From Agrobacterium tumefaciens (GTDB lineage Bacteria; Pseudomonadota; Alphaproteobacteria; Rhizobiales; Rhizobiaceae), in the NCBI RefSeq assembly GCF_013318015.2, contig NZ_CP115842.1, positions 124,001-188,000 on the forward strand: a stretch of 64,000 bases of DNA, read 5' to 3'. Below are positions 1 to 7,523 of this stretch, piece after piece (position 1 is the stretch's first letter; each line of letters starts with the position of its first letter). The notes under the pieces were generated by a model, which was not told the DNA's origin, did no database searches, and was given only the letters and a program-made list of their open reading frames with translations. A program made the translations under genes and the position numbers.

Positions 1-726
1 GTGCCTGATATCAACGATTTCGTTGCCGGCATGAAAGCCTTGCTCAAGCCTGATGGCGTCATCACCCTCGAGTTCCCGCATATAGAAAAGCTAATCGAGG
101 AGAACCAGTTCGATACGATCTATCACGAGCACTTTTCCTACTTCTCATTGCTGACCATAGAAAAAATGGCCCGCCGTCATGGGCTCAAGGTTTTCGATGT
201 CGAAGAGATCCCCACACATGGCGGTTCGCTGCGGGTCTTTTTCTCGCACGAAGACGGCAATTTTCCGCGTGAAGCCCGCGTGGATAGCCTTCTGGCACGG
301 GAGTTGAACGCCGGGCTCGACAAGATCGAGACCTATACGGCATTCTCCGAAGCCGTGCGCCAGACCAAGCGAAACCTCCTGTCTTTCCTCATCCGCCTCA
401 AGGAGATGCGCAAATCGATCTGCGCCTATGGCGCACCGGGAAAGGGCAACACTCTGCTGAATTATTGCGGTATCGGCACCGATTTCATCGATTTTGCAGT
501 AGATCGCAATCCTTACAAACATGGTCGCCTCACACCGGGAATGCATATCCCGATCCGGCCCGTCAGCGAAATCCAGCGCATAAAACCGGACTACGTTCTC
601 ATTCTCCCCTGGAACCTGAAGACTGAGATCGTTGCACAAATGAACGACATCAGAAACTGGGGCGGGAAATTCATCGTTCCAATTCCTGACATATCCATCA
701 TTGATCCGAAGGAGTTGGCACAATGA
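1..726 (+). CDS. NDP-sugar C-methyltransferase, C-terminal part (5' end outside window)
   Basis: The visible 241 residues match the C-terminal half of SAM-dependent sugar C-methyltransferases (TylC3/NovU/TcaB9 type), which methylate a carbon of a 4-keto-deoxy NDP-sugar. Visible motifs are YHEHFSYFSL near residue 41, whose His is likely catalytic by analogy with the family, THGGSLRVFF near residue 73, and the C-terminal sugar-binding Rossmann motif YGAPGKGNTLLNY near residue 143. The zinc-binding Cys cluster and SAM motif I expected in the first ~170 residues are missing, so the gene begins before the window. The GTG at base 1 is only where the window cuts it. The stop overlaps the next ATG (ATGA at 723-726), so it is translationally coupled to a cytidylyltransferase, which suggests a CDP-linked substrate. 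The family call is firm; the exact sugar is inferred. Confidence 0.85.
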   Translation: MPDINDFVAGMKALLKPDGVITLEFPHIEKLIEENQFDTIYHEHFSYFSLLTIEKMARRHGLKVFDVEEIPTHGGSLRVFFSHEDGNFPREARVDSLLARELNAGLDKIETYTAFSEAVRQTKRNLLSFLIRLKEMRKSICAYGAPGKGNTLLNYCGIGTDFIDFAVDRNPYKHGRLTPGMHIPIRPVSEIQRIKPDYVLILPWNLKTEIVAQMNDIRNWGGKFIVPIPDISIIDPKELAQ

Positions 727-1535
727 AGGTCGTCTTGTTCTGCGGCGGCAGGGGTACCCGCATCAGGGAATATTCTGAAAGCGTCCCGAAACCGCTGATC
801 CCGCTCGGGTCTCAACCGATCATGCGGCATGTCATGCAATATTACGCCCGTTTCGGACATGAGGACTTCATCCTCTGCCTTGGCTACAAGGCGCATGTCA
901 TAAAAGAATTCTTTCTGAACAGCCGGCCGGAAAGCTATGCCGATTGCGTCATATCGAGCCCCGGACGCGTGGAGTTGCTCGAGGAATTGCCGAGAGAATG
1001 GCGCGTATCCCTGATCGATACCGGGATATGGCGCAATATAGGCGAGCGCCTCTGGGCCGTACGTCATCATCTCAAGGGCGAGAAGATGTTCCTTGCCAAT
1101 TATAGCGACGGCCTGACCGACGTCGATCTCGACGACATGATTGCCCAATTCGAAAAGAGCGACAAGCTCGCCTGCTTTCTGGCTGTCAGACCGCCCCTCA
1201 CCTACCACCTGGCGGAAATCGACGAGAGCGGAAGGGTCCGGGAATTTCGGTCGTCGGAAACATCCGATATGTGGATCAACGGCGGCTACTTCCTGATGCG
1301 GCCGGAAATTTTCGACTACATGCGCGAGGGTGAAGAACTCGTGCTGGAACCGTTCTCGAGGTTGATTTCTGAAGACAAATTGATGGCCTACAAACATGAG
1401 GGTTTCTGGCGGTCAATGGATACGCTGCGCGACTGGCAGACGTTGGAGGCGATGGTCGAGCGTGGTGACATGCCATGGATTGGAGACGATGGATCAATGG
1501 CACGCAAGTCGTCAAACACGAAACTGCTGCCATGA
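723..1535 (+). CDS. rfbF: Glucose-1-phosphate cytidylyltransferase
   Basis: Makes CDP-glucose from CTP and glucose-1-phosphate in the cytoplasm, the entry step to CDP-6-deoxy and 3,6-dideoxy or C-branched sugars of surface polysaccharides. The 270 residues are close to the family's usual ~257. The nucleotide-binding start FCGGRGTRI (residues 5-13), the PKPLIPLG loop (about 22-29), the metal and sugar motif YSDGLTDVDL (about 129-138) and GFWRSMDTLRD near residue 223 are all present. It overlaps the C-methyltransferase upstream by ATGA and the PIG-L gene downstream by ATGA, so the three form one operon. The usual partner CDP-glucose 4,6-dehydratase (rfbG) is not in the window and may lie just upstream. 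Confidence 0.93.
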   Translation: MKVVLFCGGRGTRIREYSESVPKPLIPLGSQPIMRHVMQYYARFGHEDFILCLGYKAHVIKEFFLNSRPESYADCVISSPGRVELLEELPREWRVSLIDTGIWRNIGERLWAVRHHLKGEKMFLANYSDGLTDVDLDDMIAQFEKSDKLACFLAVRPPLTYHLAEIDESGRVREFRSSETSDMWINGGYFLMRPEIFDYMREGEELVLEPFSRLISEDKLMAYKHEGFWRSMDTLRDWQTLEAMVERGDMPWIGDDGSMARKSSNTKLLP

Positions 1536-2185
1536 AAAACATGTCCCTCGCCTCCGCCGGTGATCGCCTGTCGATCCTTTGTCTAGGAGCTCACTCCGAC
1601 GACATTGAGATCGGCGTCGGAGGCACCGTCCTCAGCCTGCTTTCAAAGGGCGTGTTGCTTGATGTCTATTGGTGCGTCCTCAGTGCCGGCAACGAGCGGG
1701 CCCTGGAGGCGCGCAGTTCCGCCGAAGCTTTTCTTGCAAAAGCAGCATCCTACTCGATTGAGCTCGCATCGTTTCAGGACAGCTACTTTCCCTCGCAAAG
1801 CCGCGAGATCAAGTCATGGCTGCTGACATTGCGCGACAAAGTCAGCCCTGACGTCATATTCACACATAGTCGCGAGGACGCGCATCAGGATCACCGCGAA
1901 ATCAACAGGCTCACATCCAACATCTTCAGAAATCACCTGATCATGGAATACGAAATCCCGAAATGGGACGGCGATTTCGGCAGGCGAAATGCCTATGTGC
2001 CGTTGAGCGAAGACGCGATGAACATGAAGGTCGAGCTTCTCTTGCAGCACTTTGGAACACAGAGATCCAAGGACTGGTTTGACGCAGATACCTTTCGCGG
2101 CTTGGCGCGGCTGCGGGGAATGGAATGCCGTGCGCCTACACGTTTTGCGGAAGCCTTTACCGTCAGAAAGCTGACGTTCGCCTGA
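1532..2185 (+). CDS. PIG-L/LmbE-family deacetylase
   Basis: A 217-residue PIG-L family protein. Members are zinc-dependent N-deacetylases acting on N-acetylglucosamine-containing or related small molecules. The metal motif LGAHSDDIEIGVGG lies near the N-terminus (His-x-Asp-Asp), and a second ligand cluster, SREDAHQDHREI, lies near residue 113. The start at 1532 was chosen because it gives an ATGA overlap with the cytidylyltransferase stop; an upstream in-frame ATG at 1475 would overlap that gene by 61 bases. Its place directly after rfbF and the C-methyltransferase suggests it deacetylates an amino-sugar precursor or lipid-linked intermediate of the same polysaccharide. The substrate cannot be read from the sequence. 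Confidence 0.85.
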   Translation: MKNMSLASAGDRLSILCLGAHSDDIEIGVGGTVLSLLSKGVLLDVYWCVLSAGNERALEARSSAEAFLAKAASYSIELASFQDSYFPSQSREIKSWLLTLRDKVSPDVIFTHSREDAHQDHREINRLTSNIFRNHLIMEYEIPKWDGDFGRRNAYVPLSEDAMNMKVELLLQHFGTQRSKDWFDADTFRGLARLRGMECRAPTRFAEAFTVRKLTFA

Positions 2186-2203
2186 AACAGGCGAAAGCCT
2201 GTT
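2186..2203 (+). terminator. Stem-loop after the sugar-nucleotide operon
   Basis: Perfect 7-bp stem AACAGGC / GCCTGTT with a GAAA tetraloop, starting right after the PIG-L stop. No T-run follows, so it may be a weak terminator or an mRNA-stabilising hairpin. A second 6-bp hairpin (CGTCAG-AAAG-CTGACG, 2161-2176) sits in the last codons of the gene. Confidence 0.4.
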
Positions 2204-2271
2204 GACGTTACGAAATCGACGTTTTTCGGAAATTAAAAGAAACCAAAAACAATACAGGGGGCATTTTCGTC

Positions 2272-2982
2272 ATGATCCATAACCACATCTCCGAGAACCC
2301 ACCGGAAGGCGCACCGCATCCGCAGGCCGCATCAAGTGCGGCTGGCTATATCGGCATCATAGATCGTCGCATGCTCGAGCGGGAATGCCTCGCCCATAGT
2401 CTCAACTATCAATATGCGGACCGGCGCATCCTGACCTTCTCCAATCTCGGCGAATGGCAACAGGCACGCGCGGAAATCGGCATGCCTGCGGCAGTTCTGG
2501 TCAGTGCCTGGCCTGGTCCGTCGGCAGAGACAAACAGCGAGCTTGCGGAGATTGTCGCTGCGGTTTCGCCGGCCGCCGTCGTCGTGCTCTCCGACGATCA
2601 GGATATCAATACTATCCTCGATACGATCGCTCTTGGCGTGCGCGGGTATATATCGAGTTCCGTCAGCGTCGATGTCTGCGTCCAGGCGATCAGTCTTGCA
2701 ATCGCGGGCGGCCGTTTCATACCGGCCAGCAGCGTCATGAACATGAAAAGTCTGTTCGGCCTGACGGCACACGCCGCCATACCGCCGATGAAATTTACAA
2801 GCCGTCAATCGGCTATCGCGGAGGCCCTGCGGTGCGGAAAGGCCAACAAGGATATCGCTCTGGAGCTGAACCTTTGCGAAAGCACCATCAAGGTACATAT
2901 CCGCAACATCATGAAGAAGCTTGGGGCAACCAACCGCACTGAAGTTGCCTGCAAGATCGGCGACATGGCGTACGAGCGCTAA
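2272..2982 (+). CDS. LuxR/FixJ-family regulator with degenerate receiver domain
   Basis: A 236-residue transcription regulator. Residues ~25-150 have a response-regulator-like fold pattern ending in LGVRGYISSSVSVDVCVQAI, the usual alpha4-beta5-alpha5 region. Residues ~170-230 form a LuxR-type helix-turn-helix (FTSRQSAIAEALRCGKANKD, then ESTIKVHIRNIMKKLGATNR). The beta3 strand reads PAAVLVSAWPG, so the aspartate normally phosphorylated is absent. No histidine kinase is adjacent. The start has a good ribosome site (AGGGGG, 9-10 bases upstream). It sits 54 bases before the Wzz-like gene and probably controls polysaccharide export or the upstream sugar genes. Family assignment is firm; phosphorylation-independence and target are inferred. 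Confidence 0.85.
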   Translation: MIHNHISENPPEGAPHPQAASSAAGYIGIIDRRMLERECLAHSLNYQYADRRILTFSNLGEWQQARAEIGMPAAVLVSAWPGPSAETNSELAEIVAAVSPAAVVVLSDDQDINTILDTIALGVRGYISSSVSVDVCVQAISLAIAGGRFIPASSVMNMKSLFGLTAHAAIPPMKFTSRQSAIAEALRCGKANKDIALELNLCESTIKVHIRNIMKKLGATNRTEVACKIGDMAYER

Positions 2983-3036
2983 GCACACGCCACTCACCGA
3001 CCGCTACCGAATGCTCCGCTCACAGCAGGAACCGTC

Positions 3037-5199
3037 ATGATCCAGTCGTCATCATCTCCGGGTGAGCAGGAAGGTATTTCCCGCTTCATATCCATCCTGC
3101 GGGAGCGGCGCAGAGCCGTCTTCATCTGTTTTCTCGCCAGTTTCACAATCGCGGCAATCGGCTATGCGCGAACCCCGATCCGATACAAGGCCGAGGCGAC
3201 CCTTGCACTTGATGTCCGCAAGCTTCAAGCACTCCCCACCGAATCCGTTGTCTCTCCACTGCCTCAGGAAAGCCCGGTGCTTCGAACCGAACTCGATATC
3301 ATCGGGTCGAGGTCCATGGCCGAACGGGTTCTTGTCATCCTGCAGAAAGATCGACTGTTCGAAGGGCGGCAAACCAAATCAGACCGGGCGACCACCGACG
3401 CGACCGTGCTTGGCAACGACGCAGAGACATCGAAAATGATCGATAACCTCATGACCAACGTTCGTGTGATGAATGATGGCCGGTCGTATACAATTTACAT
3501 TTCCTATTATGCCGGCGATCCGGCGCTTGCCGCGAAAGTCGCGAATGCGTTCGGGGAAGCGTATATCGACTATCAGATCGATCTCCAGACAACCGCAACC
3601 CGGCGTGTCAGCGCATGGCTCGGGGAGCGGCTGGTCAGTCTGCGGACGGAACTCGAGGAGTCCGAACGCCAGGCGTCGCAATTTCGCGAGAAATCCGGAT
3701 TGATAGACACTGGTGGTCTTCCGCTGCAGTCGCAGCGTCTTTCAAGTCTGAACGTCGAGCTGACGACGCTACAGGCCAAACTGGCGGGGTCAAGGGCGCG
3801 CCTGGCCACAGCGCTCGAACTGCAGAAAAGCGGCGATGGGCTCGGGATCACCGAAGTTCTGTCCTCACCAACAATCCAGCTTTTAAGGGCCGAGCAGGCG
3901 AGGGTCATCAGAGCCATCGCACAGATCGATGAAAGCGGCGCCGTCATGAGTCCGGACCGGCCGCAGTTATCCTCCCAGCTCAGTTCACTCAACAAGCAGA
4001 TCGATTCAGAGATCGCGCAGATCATCGCTGCCTTGCGCAACGAGATCGAGGTCAACGAAAAACAGCGGCAGGAAGTCGAGGCCAGCCTCAATGATGTGCA
4101 ACGCGCCATTTCCACGACGGATATGGCAATGGTTCAATCCGGGCAACTTGACCGGGAAGCAGCAGCGAACCGCTCGATCTACGAGACATACCTCGCACGC
4201 TATAAGCAGACCATCGAACAGGACGGTATCGCAACTGCCGAGGCGCGGATCATATCGAGCGCCATGCCGTCCCGTAAGCCCACCAGTCCTGACGAGGGTC
4301 TCTGGGGCCTGATTGCGCTTCTTCTGGGCTGCAGCACCGGTTTGGCAACGGCTTTCATCCTGAATTTTACGGACCGGTCCGTTGGCTCCATCACGTCTCT
4401 TCAACAGAAAACCGCACTTAATGTCATCGGGCGCATTCCGCGCATTTCCTTCGGAGAGTTCCAGAACAAGCCCGGGAAATTCAGCAGCGGCGCGGCGGAC
4501 TTCTACAGCGCGTTTGCCGACCTGCAGACCCACATACAGTTAGCCGAGAGCAAGGCCAAAGTGATCGCCTTCACCTCTTCGGCCGATGGAGAAGGCAAGA
4601 CGTTCGTGATTGCCAACCTTGCCAGATCTCTTGCGATGAGCGGCGTGAAGCTGCTGCTGATCGATGCCAATCTGCGAAACCCGGCTCTCGGAGCGGAATT
4701 CGATGTGGGATCGACGTCGCATGTTGCCCAGGCGGTCAGCCGCGAGGTGTCCCTGGACGACGTCATACAACGCGATCAGGTCTCCGGGGTCGACATCATC
4801 GTCGCCGAGAAAAGCGACCTGCCGCCAAATCTTGTTCTTGGAAGCAAGCGCTTCGCCGGCCTGATTGCAGAGGCGAGACAGCGATACGAACTAGTATTGA
4901 TCGAGGCCCCATCCGTTGCCCATGACCTCGACCTTTTGCGGATCGCCAGTCTGTCTGACGCCGTATCCTTTGTAGTCCGACAGGACGTCGCCGATGGCAC
5001 GGGCATGAAAAACGCCGTCATCAAGCTGCGGGTCGCGGGCCGGCCGATCACGGGCATCATCCTCAACGGAATACGACGCCCGAGAAAGCGTCAACCCCCG
5101 GTCTGGCCGAGGATTTTCCGGGACTGGAATACTCATTTCAAGCTGCGGAAACGGGCGACCAGTCTGCGCCCCCCGGCTGTCGTCCATAGCGAGAGGTGA
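3037..5199 (+). CDS. Wzz/GumC-type polysaccharide co-polymerase with C-terminal BY-kinase-like domain
   Basis: A 720-residue inner-membrane protein controlling chain length and export of exopolysaccharide. A Wzz domain follows transmembrane segment 1 (about residues 29-48). A long periplasmic coiled coil covers ~180-380 (for example SLRTELEESERQASQFREKS). Segment 2 (LWGLIALLLGCSTGLATAFI) is near residue 430, and a cytoplasmic P-loop domain runs from ~490. The P-loop is SSADGEGKTF, Walker A' is LLLIDANLRNP, and the Walker B-like strand is YELVLIEAPS, with Glu where kinases usually have Asp. The C-terminus ends RPPAVVHSER with no tyrosine cluster, so autophosphorylation of a tail is unlikely. 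It is followed after 3 bases by the exporter gene, forming the usual co-polymerase/OPX pair. Confidence 0.9.
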   Translation: MIQSSSSPGEQEGISRFISILRERRRAVFICFLASFTIAAIGYARTPIRYKAEATLALDVRKLQALPTESVVSPLPQESPVLRTELDIIGSRSMAERVLVILQKDRLFEGRQTKSDRATTDATVLGNDAETSKMIDNLMTNVRVMNDGRSYTIYISYYAGDPALAAKVANAFGEAYIDYQIDLQTTATRRVSAWLGERLVSLRTELEESERQASQFREKSGLIDTGGLPLQSQRLSSLNVELTTLQAKLAGSRARLATALELQKSGDGLGITEVLSSPTIQLLRAEQARVIRAIAQIDESGAVMSPDRPQLSSQLSSLNKQIDSEIAQIIAALRNEIEVNEKQRQEVEASLNDVQRAISTTDMAMVQSGQLDREAAANRSIYETYLARYKQTIEQDGIATAEARIISSAMPSRKPTSPDEGLWGLIALLLGCSTGLATAFILNFTDRSVGSITSLQQKTALNVIGRIPRISFGEFQNKPGKFSSGAADFYSAFADLQTHIQLAESKAKVIAFTSSADGEGKTFVIANLARSLAMSGVKLLLIDANLRNPALGAEFDVGSTSHVAQAVSREVSLDDVIQRDQVSGVDIIVAEKSDLPPNLVLGSKRFAGLIAEARQRYELVLIEAPSVAHDLDLLRIASLSDAVSFVVRQDVADGTGMKNAVIKLRVAGRPITGIILNGIRRPRKRQPPVWPRIFRDWNTHFKLRKRATSLRPPAVVHSER

Positions 5200-5202
5200 A
5201 AC

Positions 5203-6462
5203 ATGCGCTTCGTGACAAGGTCCAAGGGCTTTTCCCTGATGATGGCCAGCACCACCTTTCTGTCTCTGGCCGTTTGCCAATTACCGGCCGCTGCAGATGG
5301 CACCAACTACAAGGTCGCTACCGGCGACGTCTTGACGATCTCCGTCTATGGCGACCCGGGCCTGACCGGCCTCTTCCCAGTCAGTGCAGATGGAACGATC
5401 GGTTATCCGCTTCTTGGCAACGTCAACGTGGTCGACCAGACGGTGAACGAAATCGGTGCGCGGATCAGCCGCGATCTGGCAAGCCATGTGGCAAACCGCT
5501 CCGTTGCCGTCGCGGTCAAGGAATATGCTCCGATCTTCGTTGTCGGTGACGTCCAGAAGCCGGGAAAATATGAATACCGTCCCGGCATGATCGTGCTTGA
5601 ACTCTTCGCACTCGGCGGGGGATTGCGCGAGTCGAATGCGCAGAGGGATACCTCGGGCATACAGTTGATCGCTGCCCAGCAGGAATATGAAGATATGTCG
5701 ATGCAACTCCTGTCGCAGGATATCCGGCGCGTCCGGCTGGAAGCGGAACTGAACGACACCGAATTCGAATATAGGGGCGATGAAATCGGACTTGTCCGGG
5801 ATCGCACCGCGTTGGAGAAGATCGTCTCATCTGAAACAAGTCTGTTTCGCCTTCGCCTCTCGGCGCAGCAGGACGAAAAGACCAATCTCGAGGTCCAACG
5901 ACAGAACTTCATTCAGGAAATAGACACGCTTCAGAAAAGCAACGTCATGCGCAGCCAGCAACTTGAGTTGCTCGACATGGACGTGAACGCCTCGAAGGAA
6001 CTTGTCACACGCGGCGCAGCCTCAGAGTCAGCCCTGAGAGAGCGCAAGCGCGAACTGCTATCCATGAACCAGCAGGTGCTGGAATCAACATCGTTCCTGG
6101 CGCGCGCGCAACAAAACAAGAGCGAGGTGGAGCGGCGTATTCTGGAGCTGAAGAGCAAAAGGCATAATGACGCCGCGACCGAATTGCGGGAGACCTCCCT
6201 GGACATTATGCGTCTGAAGAAAAAGCTGGCCTTCAGCCTTCAATCCATGGCCGAGATCGGCTCGACGGCGCGGCGGGTTTCCAGCCTCGAGGACATGATC
6301 CAAACCAAATTCTTCATCGTGCGTCAGGTTGCAGGCACATATAGCGAAATCGCTGCGGACGAGCATACGCAGGTCCGCGCGGGGGACGTCGTCCGTGTCC
6401 GCCTGTCGGTATCCGGCAGAGATCCGGTTTCGGCAGCCGTCGTCACAGGAAGCGTCAACTAG
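5203..6462 (+). CDS. ExoF/GumB-type outer-membrane polysaccharide export protein (OPX)
   Basis: A 419-residue periplasmic and outer-membrane exporter subunit. An N-terminal signal sequence (MMASTTFLSLAVCQLPAAA, cleaved near residue 32) leads into the Poly_export domain (NYKVATGDVLTISVYGDPGL, about 38-57; SADGTIGYPLLG). A SLBB-type segment follows (APIFVVGDVQKPGKYEYRPG). Residues ~150-370 are a long charged coiled coil, as in rhizobial ExoF rather than E. coli Wza, and the length fits ExoF. No lipobox Cys is evident. The ribosome site GAGAGG spans the Wzz stop, so the two genes are co-translated. It should connect the Wzz-like protein to the outer membrane for secretion of the polymer made by the surrounding locus. 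Confidence 0.9.
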   Translation: MRFVTRSKGFSLMMASTTFLSLAVCQLPAAADGTNYKVATGDVLTISVYGDPGLTGLFPVSADGTIGYPLLGNVNVVDQTVNEIGARISRDLASHVANRSVAVAVKEYAPIFVVGDVQKPGKYEYRPGMIVLELFALGGGLRESNAQRDTSGIQLIAAQQEYEDMSMQLLSQDIRRVRLEAELNDTEFEYRGDEIGLVRDRTALEKIVSSETSLFRLRLSAQQDEKTNLEVQRQNFIQEIDTLQKSNVMRSQQLELLDMDVNASKELVTRGAASESALRERKRELLSMNQQVLESTSFLARAQQNKSEVERRILELKSKRHNDAATELRETSLDIMRLKKKLAFSLQSMAEIGSTARRVSSLEDMIQTKFFIVRQVAGTYSEIAADEHTQVRAGDVVRVRLSVSGRDPVSAAVVTGSVN

Positions 6463-6686
6463 AGAGACGAGCGTCTCTGATGCCCTCGTTTGAGCGGCCC
6501 TGTAAAGCAGCTACCGCTTTTGGAGAACTATAGCGCCAAGTCGCAATTTGCTATCCTGAATAGTGCACTCCAACAGTCTTGTAGGAACCGCACCGATCAA
6601 AAGGGTTTGCCGACGTTCCGATCGGTAGGCTCCTTACTTCCTCCAGAGAACAGAAATAATCGGCACAAGTGTCGGGGGAGACGGAG

Positions 6687-6983
6687 ATGGAATCTGCGAT
6701 CGTTCCGGTTGGTTATCACATGGTCAGGCAGCGTGCCGTCATCATCATGAACGGCGAAAGAGGGCTGCAGCCCGTCCATGTGACGCAAGATGCCCTGAAC
6801 GACATTCAGTCCCCACCGCAGTGCGATGCGCAACGTCTGGCGCAATTCGTCGATGTGTTTGCGACGATAGCGACATCCAAAATCGAGAAGGGAATGTTTG
6901 CGTTCGATGGACAGATCTGGATCACGGCGACCGACGTCCGGGCCTGGCTCAATATGGCGACGGAAACCGGACCGGCCAAGTGA
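6687..6983 (+). CDS. Small protein of unknown function (DUF1488-like pattern)
   Basis: A 98-residue soluble protein without signal peptide or membrane segment. The start at ATG 6687 is supported by GGGGGAG six bases upstream; an earlier in-frame GTG at 6669 would overlap that site. The pattern of a short beta-rich N-terminus, VHVTQDALNDI, then a helix (RLAQFVDVFATIATSKIEKG) and a terminal ITATDVRAWL recalls the small DUF1488 proteins common in rhizobia. That resemblance is by eye only. It is separated by more than 200 bases from the export operon and by 540 bases from the next gene, so it is probably monocistronic. Function unknown. Confidence 0.6.
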   Translation: MESAIVPVGYHMVRQRAVIIMNGERGLQPVHVTQDALNDIQSPPQCDAQRLAQFVDVFATIATSKIEKGMFAFDGQIWITATDVRAWLNMATETGPAK

Positions 6984-7523
6984 CGTCTCTCAAACTCTAA
7001 CGCTTTTATCCTTTTGCCGTTACCCAAAGCGCGAAAATTTGGCAGACATCAGATGGATGGATGTGGATTCTACCGCTTATAGCCAGATTGAACAGAAGCG
7101 ATAAAAGCGGTTTGTAAGAGTTACCCGTCGCCCCCTGATACTTTGGCGGGTCCCTGGTTACCGGGGTTATCTGGTAACTGGGAGGGCTCGCTCGTTCAAC
7201 CGGGCGAGCCTATTTGCGTTCTGCACATGCCGTCACCAGCGCCGCGCAAATCTTCTTGTGTCGACGGGTTCAGATTGAAATTTGCAGGAATGTCACCCCA
7301 GTCAAACGGAACCACAGACCGCTCGCCACTCATAGAGTAACGAACGATCCGTCGGTCCCCTCGCCTGAAATGAAAACCGCCGAGCCTGAATTTCAATGGC
7401 CCGTGGTATCGCATGGCCTTGATTTATTGAGCCATATTCGCCACTTTCCGGCAGCTCGTCAATTCACCGCAGATACGTCATTAGAGGTAGTTTGCCGGGA
7501 TTTTCGCAGGAATGGACTCTGGT
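6984..7523. other. 540-base intergenic region with inverted repeats
   Basis: No convincing gene. CGCTTTTATC (7001-7010) recurs inverted as GATAAAAGCG (7100-7109); each copy is flanked outward by an AACTCT-like block, giving imperfect termini of a ~130-base segment (6993-7122). A 10-bp stem-loop with two G-T pairs (CCTGGTTACC / GGTAACTGGG) lies at about 7153-7180. Both flanking genes end here or just beyond, so part of it may serve termination. Confidence 0.4.
7185..7214 (+). terminator. Stem-loop in intergenic region, possible terminator
   Basis: Stem GGCTCGC / GCGAGCC (7185-7191 and 7204-7210) followed by TATTT. The T-run is short, so the assignment is tentative. Confidence 0.35.

Noticed and set aside
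591..1397. 268-codon minus-strand open frame over the cytidylyltransferase gene
   Set aside because: It is antisense to a clearly conserved gene and has no recognisable motif; long antisense frames are common at this GC content.
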